Source of the DNA: CAWEDP01 sp963807925
Lineage (GTDB): Bacteria > Acidobacteriota > Vicinamibacteria > Vicinamibacterales > CAVVIG01
DNA length: 64,000 nucleotides
NCBI GenBank assembly: GCA_963807925.1
Contig: CAWEDP010000002.1
Coordinates: forward strand, 1,860,001-1,924,000
Reading direction: 5' to 3'
The notes beneath the pieces are model-generated. The model ran no database searches, was not told the origin of the DNA, and saw only the letters and a program-made list of their open reading frames with translations. Shown piece by piece: positions 39,762 to 47,050 of the stretch (its first letter is position 1; each line of letters starts with the position of its first letter). Position numbers and translations under genes: made by a program.

Positions 39762-40147
39762 TGCGGGCGAGATGCGTATGCCTCGTCGACCAGACGGGCC
39801 AGTTCGCCCAGCTCGAAGGGCTTGCTGACCACGCGGTAGGCCCCGAGCCGCAGCGCTCCGTCCTGGATGGCGGGTGTTCCGTACGCGGTCATCATGATCA
39901 CCGGGCTGCGCGGCACGATCTGACGGATCCGCTCCAGCAGTCCTAGATCGTTCGAGTCGGGAAGCCGGTAGTCGAGCAGGATGATATCGGGTGGCGGTCC
40001 CTCCGACAGCCGCGCGAGGGTTTCCCTGGCGTCGCCCGCCTCGCTGACGTCGTGCCCGATGTTGGTGAGCATCTCTCCCACCGACCAACGGATCAGCGGC
40101 TCGTCATCCACAACCAGAACGCGCATTCCTGAGAACTTTTCCATCAT
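39758..40147 (-). CDS. Single-domain response regulator
   Basis: About 129 aa consisting only of a receiver domain: acidic pair in MRVLVVDDEPLIRW, phospho-acceptor Asp in IILLDYRLPDS, Thr in MMTAYG and Lys in VVSKPFE. There is no DNA-binding output, so it may act by phosphotransfer or protein contact. The start is ambiguous: ATG at 40147 or 40144, GTG at 40165 or ATG at 40126. The partner kinase follows directly. Confidence 0.85.
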   Translation of the reverse strand: MMEKFSGMRVLVVDDEPLIRWSVGEMLTNIGHDVSEAGDARETLARLSEGPPPDIILLDYRLPDSNDLGLLERIRQIVPRSPVIMMTAYGTPAIQDGALRLGAYRVVSKPFELGELARLVDEAYASRPQ

Positions 40148-40277
40148 GTGCGGGGAAATTTCCACGCCGTCACTCGGCGCCTTTTCAAGATTTCAAGCGC
40201 GTTTTCGGTCAGCCGCGCTCCACGAGGCGGCGCGTGGCACATCGGGGCTTCAAGACTCGGACCAACTCGTCGTGCCG

Positions 40278-40350
40278 GTCCGGCTAAAGCTAAAGCCGAG
40301 CACTGCCGACACCGGCCAGGGCCGATCTGCGACACGGGCTGAAGCCGGAT
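40278..40350. repeat. Two degenerate copies of the GTCCGGCTGAAGCCGGAC element
   Basis: GTCCGGCTAAAGCTAAAGCCGAG followed by CACTGCCGACA starts at 40278, and GGGCTGAAGCCGGATACCG starts at about 40335. Both resemble the intact repeat at 9337, 52086, 52142 and 63132 but carry mismatches. They lie in the 270-base gap between the sirtuin and response-regulator genes, where I see no gene. Confidence 0.5.
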
Positions 40351-40417
40351 ACCGCAGACACGGCAATCCGGAGCTGGTGCGACGAGCGGCAACCGGCGAC
40401 GCGCTCGGTCACCGAAA

Positions 40418-41173
40418 TCAGTTCGCGGCAGGACAGATCACGGGAAGGACGGTGCCGATCGGCGCGCGGAGCACGGCGCTGGCCATGCCGTCGAACGGCG
40501 TCGGTTCGGCGTTGACAATCACCAACCGGGCGCCGGACTGTTTGGCGGCGGGCACGGCGCCGGCCACCGGATACACCTGGAGACTGGTGCCGACGGCCAT
40601 CAGCAGATCGGCCTTCCGCGCGGCTCTGAGCGCGAGCTGGAGGATCTCCGGCACGACCGGCTGGCCGAAGGAAATCGTCGCGCTCTTCAGGATGCCCCCG
40701 CAGCGGCCGCACGCAGGATCCTCTTCGCCGGCGCGGACCCGGTCGAGCACCGGCCCCATCGGGCCGCGCCAGCTGCAGCTCAGGCACACGGCATCGTGCA
40801 TCGTGCCGTGAACTTCGATGACCTTCTCGGACGAGTTCCCCGCCCGCTGGTGCAGACCGTCGATGTTCTGCGTGATCAACGCCAGCAGCGTGCCGCGGCG
40901 TTCAAGGTCCACCAGCGCCTGGTGCCCGGCGTTCGGCGTCGCGTGCCACGCGGGATGATCGAGACGGGCTTTCCAGGAGAGCCGGCGGACCTCGGGATCC
41001 GACACGTAGGAATGAATGTTCGAGAGCTGTTCGGCCCTTGGGTTCCTCGTCCACACGCCCTGGGGGCCCCGGAAGTCAGGAATGCCGGATTCGGTCGAGA
41101 TGCCGGCCCCGGTCAGTACGACCGTCCGTCTCGATTGCTCCACCCAGCGGCGCACCTTGTCCACGGCCTCCAT
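40418..41173 (-). CDS. cobB: Sir2-family NAD-dependent protein deacylase
   Basis: 251 aa that removes acyl groups from protein lysines using NAD. Complete sirtuin motifs are visible: TGAGISTESGIPDFRG (NAD site), ITQNIDGLHQRAG, the catalytic His in EVHGTMHDAVC, the zinc tetrad CLSC and CGRC, and VGTSLQVYPVAG near the end. The start ATG is at 41173. It is not obviously part of an operon with its neighbours. Confidence 0.92.
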   Translation of the reverse strand: MEAVDKVRRWVEQSRRTVVLTGAGISTESGIPDFRGPQGVWTRNPRAEQLSNIHSYVSDPEVRRLSWKARLDHPAWHATPNAGHQALVDLERRGTLLALITQNIDGLHQRAGNSSEKVIEVHGTMHDAVCLSCSWRGPMGPVLDRVRAGEEDPACGRCGGILKSATISFGQPVVPEILQLALRAARKADLLMAVGTSLQVYPVAGAVPAAKQSGARLVIVNAEPTPFDGMASAVLRAPIGTVLPVICPAAN

Positions 41174-41236
41174 CGGGCCAGTCTAGTCCGGTTGGCCCAT
41201 GGCGGCCGCTGGTGACCTCTGATGGCCGACCTGCAA

Positions 41237-41500
41237 TCAGGGCTTCGCGTCGCGCTCGGCCAGGAGTTGGCGCAGGTTTGCACGTGCCCGCTCCCGCACC
41301 GATTCGGGGACCTGGGCCGCGCCCGCCTGCCGGCACAAGCCGACCGTCTCGCGCAGTCCGGTGACGAGCGCCGCGCAGCGGGGGCACGCCTCGCAATGCC
41401 GCTCGATCACGTCGCAGGCCGCGACCTCGAGCTCTCCGTCCAGGTAGGCGGAGATGTTCGCGACCACTTCATGGCAGTCGCAAGGCGAGGAGATCGTCAT
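41237..41500 (-). CDS. Zinc-finger anti-sigma factor (zf-HC2)
   Basis: 87 aa. The anti-sigma zinc motif HCEACPRCAALV is preceded by ISAYLDGELEVAACD, the usual arrangement of ZAS-type cytoplasmic anti-sigma domains. There is no membrane segment, so it is a soluble regulator, possibly redox- or zinc-responsive. It overlaps the sigma factor stop by ATGA and is its likely antagonist. Confidence 0.85.
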   Translation of the reverse strand: MTISSPCDCHEVVANISAYLDGELEVAACDVIERHCEACPRCAALVTGLRETVGLCRQAGAAQVPESVRERARANLRQLLAERDAKP

Positions 41501-42117
41501 GTCACCTCCAGATGCCGCCGCAACATGAGACGCGCGCGATGGAGACGGGTCTTCACGTTCGCTTCCGAGAAGCCCGTGATCGTGGCAACCTCCCGCGTCG
41601 ACAGGCCTTCCATCTCCCGCATCACGACAATCATCCGATAGGCCGGCGGCAGCTTGCCGAGCGCGTCGCGAAGTCGCGCGTCCAGCCACGCGCCCATCAT
41701 CTGCTGGTCGGGCGGACGCGCCTGGTCGGCCACCTCGATCGGCGACGTGGTGCCATCAGGCGACCGCGTCCCGCGTTCGAGCGACACGAAATCGGCGGGC
41801 TCGCCGACCCGACGGCGCCGCTTCATCAGACACGCGTTGCGCACCGTCGTATACAACCACGTGCGAAACGCCTCGGGATCCTCGATGCGCTCGGCATACC
41901 GATAGGTCCTGAGCAGTGCGTCCTGCATCACGTCTTCGGCGTCCTCGGGGTGGCCGCAGACGAGCAGACTGAACCGGTACGCCACCTCCTGCGCGCGGAT
42001 GAGCAGCCGCTCCATCGCCTCGCGATCGCCGGTCGCCGCCTGCCGAACGAGCGCGGCGTACTCGGCCTTCGCCCCGTCACCCGCTGCGGTCGAGGGTCGC
42101 GCGTCGCCTCCCTGCAC
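41497..42117 (-). CDS. ECF RNA polymerase sigma factor
   Basis: 206 aa starting with GTG at 42117. Region 2 (AYRFSLLVCGHPEDAEDVMQ, then DALLRTYRYAERI) and region 4 (LPPAYRMIVVMREMEGLSTR, then VKTRLHRARLMLRR) are clear, with a Pro/Asp/Gln linker between. It is co-translated with a zinc-finger anti-sigma gene, so it is probably released under stress. OsmC and methyltransferase genes lie just upstream on the same strand, but a regulatory link is only suggested by position. Confidence 0.9.
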   Translation of the reverse strand: MQGGDARPSTAAGDGAKAEYAALVRQAATGDREAMERLLIRAQEVAYRFSLLVCGHPEDAEDVMQDALLRTYRYAERIEDPEAFRTWLYTTVRNACLMKRRRRVGEPADFVSLERGTRSPDGTTSPIEVADQARPPDQQMMGAWLDARLRDALGKLPPAYRMIVVMREMEGLSTREVATITGFSEANVKTRLHRARLMLRRHLEVT

Positions 42118-42174
42118 ATCTTCATTGTACGGGGGGCCCGACTCCCCGACGCCTCGGTGAGACGGCCGGCGAGC

Positions 42175-42642
42175 CTACGCCGGAACGAGCTCCTCAGCCG
42201 TGGAAACCGCGCAGACCTCGATCTCCGGCACCAGGTGAACCGCGGCCTTCAGGGAACTGGAAATCAGGCAGTTGTGCTCCGCCTTCTCGAGCGCGCGGCG
42301 CGCCACGTCGGGGTTGAGGCCCGGGGCCACCCTCAGATGCGCGTGGAGCTCGAAGGCGGTGAACTGCGTCACACGATCGACCCGATCCAGCGTCCCGATG
42401 ACGTGGCACTGCAGCGACATCCACGGCAGATTGGACGCGCGGGCGACGGCGCGAAACGTGAGGACGAAGCAGTCGGCCACCGCTCCGACCAGAAAGGTTT
42501 CAGGCGACCAGCGGTCACCGGGGCCGCCGAACTCGGCGGGCGACGCGGACCGTAGAACCGGAAGCCGCGCGGCCCTGAGCTCGATATCGCCGTCGAGGGT
42601 CCCCACGGCGTCGACCGAATACACGTGCGGAAACGTCTGCAT
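42175..42642 (-). CDS. OsmC/Ohr-family peroxiredoxin
   Basis: 155 aa with GGAG 6 bases before the ATG. Two redox-active Cys (about 58 in VGAVADCFVLTFRA and 125 in AEHNCLISSSLKA) in the family positions mark an OsmC-type hydroperoxide reductase. It detoxifies organic peroxides in the cytoplasm. A nearby ECF sigma/anti-sigma pair may connect it to stress control. Confidence 0.87.
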   Translation of the reverse strand: MQTFPHVYSVDAVGTLDGDIELRAARLPVLRSASPAEFGGPGDRWSPETFLVGAVADCFVLTFRAVARASNLPWMSLQCHVIGTLDRVDRVTQFTAFELHAHLRVAPGLNPDVARRALEKAEHNCLISSSLKAAVHLVPEIEVCAVSTAEELVPA

Positions 42643-42707
42643 GACAGGCTCCTGTCCGACTCCCTGGTGGAGGGATGCAGCGTTCGCGCAAAGGTGACAG
42701 CCCGCGC

Positions 42708-43265
42708 TTACCGGATGATCCACAAGTAGATCGCCAGCCCGTCCACCTCCCGTACCTGGTCGGGCGGCCAGCGGTCGCCCATGTCCCACAAGTACGACAC
42801 CACGCGGGTGCCCGGTTGGAGCTCGCGTCTGAGCTTCGGGATCAGCCGTTGATTGACCTGCGGCAGCAGGAAAAGCGTGACGACGGTCGCCTCGCGGATG
42901 TCGGCCTCGAACAGATCCTGCTGGACGAACCTCACGCGGCCGGCGACGCCGGCCTTTGCGAGGTTGTCGCCCGCGTCTCTGATTCGATTGCTGTCGATCT
43001 CGATGCCGACGCCGCGCGCGCCGTATTTCCTCGCGGCCTCGATCGGAATCCGGCCGTCGCCCGATCCGAGATCGAACACGATATCGGAGGCGGTGACGCG
43101 CGCCAGATCCAGCATCGCGTTGACGACCTCGGGCGGAGTCGGGACGTACCGGACGTCGGGCTGTCTGGGCGCACCGGTCTGTCCCTCGACGCCGGCCGCA
43201 CACGCCATCAGGAGCCCGACCGCGACGGCGGCCGCGTCGCGACCGAGCGACCGCGCAGCGGTCAC
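42708..43265 (-). CDS. Exported class I SAM-dependent methyltransferase
   Basis: 185 aa. The GTG at 43265 overlaps the previous stop (GTGA) and opens on a signal-like segment (AAAVAVGLLMACAAGVEGQ). The core has VPTPPEVVNAMLDLA, the SAM motif VFDLGSGDGRIPIEAARKY and VGIEIDSNRI. A methyltransferase with an export signal is unusual, because SAM is cytoplasmic. The hydrophobic N-terminus may instead be a membrane anchor. It resembles putative methyltransferases annotated next to secreted proteins in Acidobacteriota. Confidence 0.78.
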   Translation of the reverse strand: MTAARSLGRDAAAVAVGLLMACAAGVEGQTGAPRQPDVRYVPTPPEVVNAMLDLARVTASDIVFDLGSGDGRIPIEAARKYGARGVGIEIDSNRIRDAGDNLAKAGVAGRVRFVQQDLFEADIREATVVTLFLLPQVNQRLIPKLRRELQPGTRVVSYLWDMGDRWPPDQVREVDGLAIYLWIIR

Positions 43266-44408
43266 CGTCCCGGCGGCGGACCGGCCTCTCCTCCCGCGCC
43301 CGGTCCGAACCCTCGCCCGCCGCCCTGGGGCAGCGGCTGGCCGCCGATCGTCAATCCCTGAACGGCCTTTCGCGGACGAATGATGCCGTTCTTCGCGTCT
43401 TCCGCAATCGCTTTGTCCTCGACGCGCTCGGCGCCGAGCGCCGCACGCACGGCCATGTTGCCCTCGTGGCATTCATACGGCAGGAGCTCGAACCCGGGCG
43501 GCGAGGTCAGCGGCAGCGGAGATCGTCCACGGCCGCGCGTAGGTCTTCGGATCGTCGATGGTCACTACGTACATCAGGACGTCGGGCTCGGTCCGCGTCA
43601 GCCGCTCGGTCAGCTTCATGTCGGCGCTGTGCCGCAGGCCGCCGCCGTTCAGGCCGATGCTGGTCTGGTCGGTCAGGTTGGTCGTCTCGATCACCAGCGT
43701 GTTGCCTTCCCAATGCCCGCGCGAGTCGCCCAGATACTGGCGGATCTTCGGCGAGATGTGCGGACGGCCGTCCAGCGGAATGATGCGCGTGTCGTGGATC
43801 ATCTCGTAGCCGATGATCACCGCATCGGGCGTCTGCATGATGCGGTTGCCGTTCCCGTAGATGACCGGCAGGATCGATCCGACGATGCCGCGCGTGATGC
43901 AGCGGTCGTAGAGGGTGAAATCCTGCGGGCCATCGAACGGTCCGTTGCCGAACGTACCCTGATCGCGGGGAGCGCGCCGTTTCTCGGCGTCGGGCGTCAG
44001 CGGCGGCATGCGCCCGTCGGCCGGCTCGACGATGAGGGAGGTCTGGCGGAACGACTTGGTGAGCCAGGCGCCGTCGCCGCGGAACGAGCCGATCGCGTTC
44101 TCGGCGTTCGTGCGCGTGCGCGTGTCACGCTCGACCTTCGCTTTGAACTCCTCGTCGCTGAGCTCGGACCGTCCCGCAAACTGGGCAGGTCGCTGCAGCG
44201 GGATGCCGTTGGCGGCATCGCTCGTCCAGACACCCTCCAGATCCGGCTGGCCCCATGGGGTTTTGGGAGGCGTCCACGCCTTGGCGGCCGGTTTTGCCGC
44301 GCTCCGGGCGGACCCGGTCGGCGCCTGGGCCAAAACCCGGTTCGTCATCAGCGCGGCCCACCCCAGAGCCAGCGCCACGCACCCCGAAATCAGCACGCGC
44401 TTGCCCAT
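43262..44408 (-). pseudogene. Secreted protein with GQPDLEGVW motif, one +1 frameshift
   Basis: A signal peptide (MGKRVLISGCVALALGWAAL) is followed by PKTPWGQPDLEGVWTSD, a long conserved body (RCITRGIVGSILPVIYGNGN, GHWEGNTLVIETTNLTD) and TYARPWTIS. One extra base at 43515-43521 then breaks the frame. The correct continuation LPLTSPPGFELLPYECHEGN onward ends at 43262. Corrected length is about 381 aa. AAAGGAG stands 7 bases before the ATG and TATAAT lies upstream. The function is unknown; the family is abundant in Acidobacteriota. It is divergent from the PQQ redox operon and coupled to a methyltransferase. Confidence 0.72.
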
Positions 44409-44434
44409 CTCATTTCTCCTTTCCCAGCGGCCAC

Positions 44435-44440
44435 ATTATA
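44435..44440 (-). promoter_or_regulatory. Predicted -10 box of the 44408 gene
   Basis: On the minus strand there is a perfect TATAAT about 27 bases before the start codon, in the 80-base divergent gap shared with the PQQ operon. A good -35 hexamer at 16-18 bp spacing is not obvious; TTGACG lies 22 bp upstream. Confidence 0.4.
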
Positions 44441-44488
44441 GGTTTCTGCGGTAATCTTCGACCGTCAAGTTGCGGGAAGGAGCCCATC

Positions 44489-46528
44489 ATGACCGGCCGC
44501 GTTCGAGCGATCGGCGTTCTGACGGTCGCGGTTGTCCTCGCCTTCCAGATCCGGTCCGCCACGCAGTCCGACCGCGGCCCGGGGGCTCTCGGCACCGAAT
44601 GGCCGACCGTCGGCGGCCGTGACAACGCGCGCCACTCTGCGCTCATGCGCATCACGACTCAGAACGTCGGCCGGCTCGGCGGCGCCTGGGTGTCGCAGCC
44701 ATTCCAGCCGGCGGCGGCCTCCCGCGCCATGGCGGTCGTCAAAGACGGGTTGATGTTCATCACCGCCCCGCCCGCGATTCTCGCGCTCGACGCGAAGACC
44801 GGGGCCACGGTCTGGCGATTCCAGGCGGGCGGCGGACGGGGCCGCGGCCAGGCGCCCGCCGCTCTTGGGTCGCCGGCTCGGGAAGGCGTGGCGGTTGGTG
44901 ACGGGCTGGTCTTCGTCGGTTTGTCGGACGCCCGCCTCCTCGCGCTCGACGAGAAGACCGGCGCGCTCGTGTGGAACCAGTATGTCGGCGACAACCCCCG
45001 CGACAAGGGACAGGTTGCGTCGGGTGCGCCGCTCTACGCCAACGGGCTGGTGTCGATCGGCCTCAGCGCGGACAACGGATGGCGCGGCCAGGTGGTGGCG
45101 CTCGACGCGAAGACCGGCCGCGAGGCCTGGCGCTTCTTTGCGATTCCGGGTCCGGGTCAAAAGGGTCACGAAACCTGGACGTCGGCCGGCGAGGGCTGGC
45201 GGCGCGGCGGCGGCGCGGTGTGGCTGGTGGGCGCCACCGACCCGGAGTTGGGCCTGCTCTACTACGTCACCGGCAACGGCGTGCCGCAACTGGGCGGCGA
45301 AGTGCGGCCCGGCGACAACCTGTACCTGTGCTCGGTCGTCGCCCTCGACGCGAAGACCGGTGCGCTCAAGTGGCACTACCAGGTCATTCGCCACGACATC
45401 TGGGAAGCGGACATCGCGATTGCCCCGGTGCTCTACGACGCCCAGGTCGCCGGTCGCCCGCGCAAGGGCATCGCCGCGATGCGTGCGGACGGGTACCTGT
45501 TCATGCTCGATCGCGAAACGGGCCGGCCGCTTGGCACGATCGAGGACCGGCCGGTGCCGCAGGACGCGTTCCAGAAGACCGCCGCCACGCAGCCTTTTCC
45601 GCAGGGCGCCGATCGCGTGCTGCCCGATTGCGCCGACTGGAAGAGTCACGCCACCCCGAAAGGATTCGAGATCGGATGCTTCTTCCAGGCCGCGTCGGTG
45701 CAGAAGCCGAACGTGCTCGCCCCGGCGTACGGGATGCGCGTGGCGCCGATGGCCTTCAGTCCTGAGACCGGATACTTCTACGCGACGGGCGCCGCAAGTT
45801 TGAGCTGGCTTCGCCGCGCCGACGATCCGTACTTCTTCAGCACCACGTTCAACAGCCGCGTCCCGGGCCTTGGCAGCCTGGGGTACGGCGTGCTGGCCGC
45901 GATCGACAGCCGCACGAACCGGATCGTCTGGAAGAAGGAGTTCAGACCCGGGCGCCCGAGCGGCGCGCTGACCACGGCGGGCGGCCTGCTGTTCCAGTCC
46001 TCACCCGATGGCGAACTGGAGGCGTACGACGCGAGGACAGGCGAACGGCTGTGGCACGTTCAGACCGGCGCGGCGGGCGGGCCGCCGACAACCTACGAGG
46101 TCGACGGCGAGCAGTACGTCGCCGCCGTCTCTGGCAGCAGCGTCCGGGCCTTCAAGCTGGGAGGTGCGCTGCCGCCGGCGCCGGCGGCCACGCGTCCGGC
46201 CCCCGAGCGGTTCACGGGGCCGATCACCGATACGAATCAGATCGAAACGGCGTTTCTTCAGCGCGATGCCGGTTTCACGGGCTTCCGGTACTTCACCGAC
46301 GAGTACGCGTTCGCCCCCTACCGCGCGCGGGTGAAGGTCGGCACGCAGGTGACCTGGCGCAACAACGGACGCCTGGTCCACACGATCGTCGCGGAGGACG
46401 GGTCGTGGACCACAGGCCCGCTGCAGGTCGCCGACGTCGGCGCCAGGACGTTCGACCGGCCGGGGACCTACACCTACGTCTGCAAGGAGCACCCCTGGGC
46501 GTACGGGCAGATCATCGTGGTCGAATAG
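44489..46528 (+). CDS. PQQ-type beta-propeller protein fused to a C-terminal cupredoxin
   Basis: 679 aa exported protein; AAGGAG lies 7 bases before the ATG. A signal peptide (MTGRVRAIGVLTVAVVLAFQ) precedes a propeller with repeated ALDAKTGxxxW motifs (ALDAKTGATVWRF, ALDEKTGALVW, ALDAKTGREAWRF, ALDAKTGALKWHY, YDARTGERLWHV), as in quinoprotein dehydrogenases. Residues about 580-679 form a plastocyanin-like domain with Cu ligands in LVHTIVA and YVCKEHPWAYG. The usual axial Met position (HPxM) is Ala here. No CxxCH heme motif is present, so the copper domain probably replaces the cytochrome domain of other quinoproteins. It heads an operon with a two-subunit molybdenum hydroxylase. Confidence 0.83.
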   Translation: MTGRVRAIGVLTVAVVLAFQIRSATQSDRGPGALGTEWPTVGGRDNARHSALMRITTQNVGRLGGAWVSQPFQPAAASRAMAVVKDGLMFITAPPAILALDAKTGATVWRFQAGGGRGRGQAPAALGSPAREGVAVGDGLVFVGLSDARLLALDEKTGALVWNQYVGDNPRDKGQVASGAPLYANGLVSIGLSADNGWRGQVVALDAKTGREAWRFFAIPGPGQKGHETWTSAGEGWRRGGGAVWLVGATDPELGLLYYVTGNGVPQLGGEVRPGDNLYLCSVVALDAKTGALKWHYQVIRHDIWEADIAIAPVLYDAQVAGRPRKGIAAMRADGYLFMLDRETGRPLGTIEDRPVPQDAFQKTAATQPFPQGADRVLPDCADWKSHATPKGFEIGCFFQAASVQKPNVLAPAYGMRVAPMAFSPETGYFYATGAASLSWLRRADDPYFFSTTFNSRVPGLGSLGYGVLAAIDSRTNRIVWKKEFRPGRPSGALTTAGGLLFQSSPDGELEAYDARTGERLWHVQTGAAGGPPTTYEVDGEQYVAAVSGSSVRAFKLGGALPPAPAATRPAPERFTGPITDTNQIETAFLQRDAGFTGFRYFTDEYAFAPYRARVKVGTQVTWRNNGRLVHTIVAEDGSWTTGPLQVADVGARTFDRPGTYTYVCKEHPWAYGQIIVVE

Positions 46529-46543
46529 AACGGGGCTTCAGAG

Positions 46544-47050
46544 ATGGCCGGCTCAGCGACCCTTCGCGTCAACGACCAATCACGAGCCGTATCGGCCGCG
46601 CCCGACACGCCGCTGCTGTACGTGCTCACCGACCAATTGCAGCTCCAGGGACCGCGCTTCGGGTGCGGTCTGGGGCAGTGCGGGTCCTGTTCGGTGCTGG
46701 TCGACGGCGTGGAAACGCGCTCGTGCGTCACGCCGCTCGCCCGCGTGGCCGGCCGGTCGGTGACGACGCTCGAGGGCTTGCCGGCCTGGTACGCCGTGCA
46801 GAAGCGGCTGGCGTCCGCGCCAGCGCTGCACCCGCTGCAGCAGGCGGTCATCGACGAGCAGGCGCTGCAGTGCGGCTATTGCTACAACGGCATGATCGTG
46901 AAAGGCGCCGAGCTGCTGGCGAGAACGGCGCGCCCCAGCGAGGCGCAGATTCGATCGGCCATGAACGGTCACCTGTGCCGCTGCGGCACTTATCCGCGCA
47001 TGATGAAGGCGATTCAGCGAGCGGCCGCCGCCATCGGGGGCGCCCGATGA
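46544..47050 (+). CDS. IorA-like (2Fe-2S) subunit of a molybdenum hydroxylase
   Basis: 168 aa. Two [2Fe-2S] clusters are visible: the plant-type site CGLGQCGSCSV with a later Cys (TRSCV), and the C-terminal CGYC with HLCRCGTYPRM. This matches small subunits of isoquinoline 1-oxidoreductase/aldehyde dehydrogenase of the xanthine oxidase family. It passes electrons from the molybdenum subunit. There is no signal peptide, so it probably crosses the membrane folded together with the twin-arginine-tagged partner. It is coupled by ATGA to the next gene. Confidence 0.9.
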   Translation: MAGSATLRVNDQSRAVSAAPDTPLLYVLTDQLQLQGPRFGCGLGQCGSCSVLVDGVETRSCVTPLARVAGRSVTTLEGLPAWYAVQKRLASAPALHPLQQAVIDEQALQCGYCYNGMIVKGAELLARTARPSEAQIRSAMNGHLCRCGTYPRMMKAIQRAAAAIGGAR

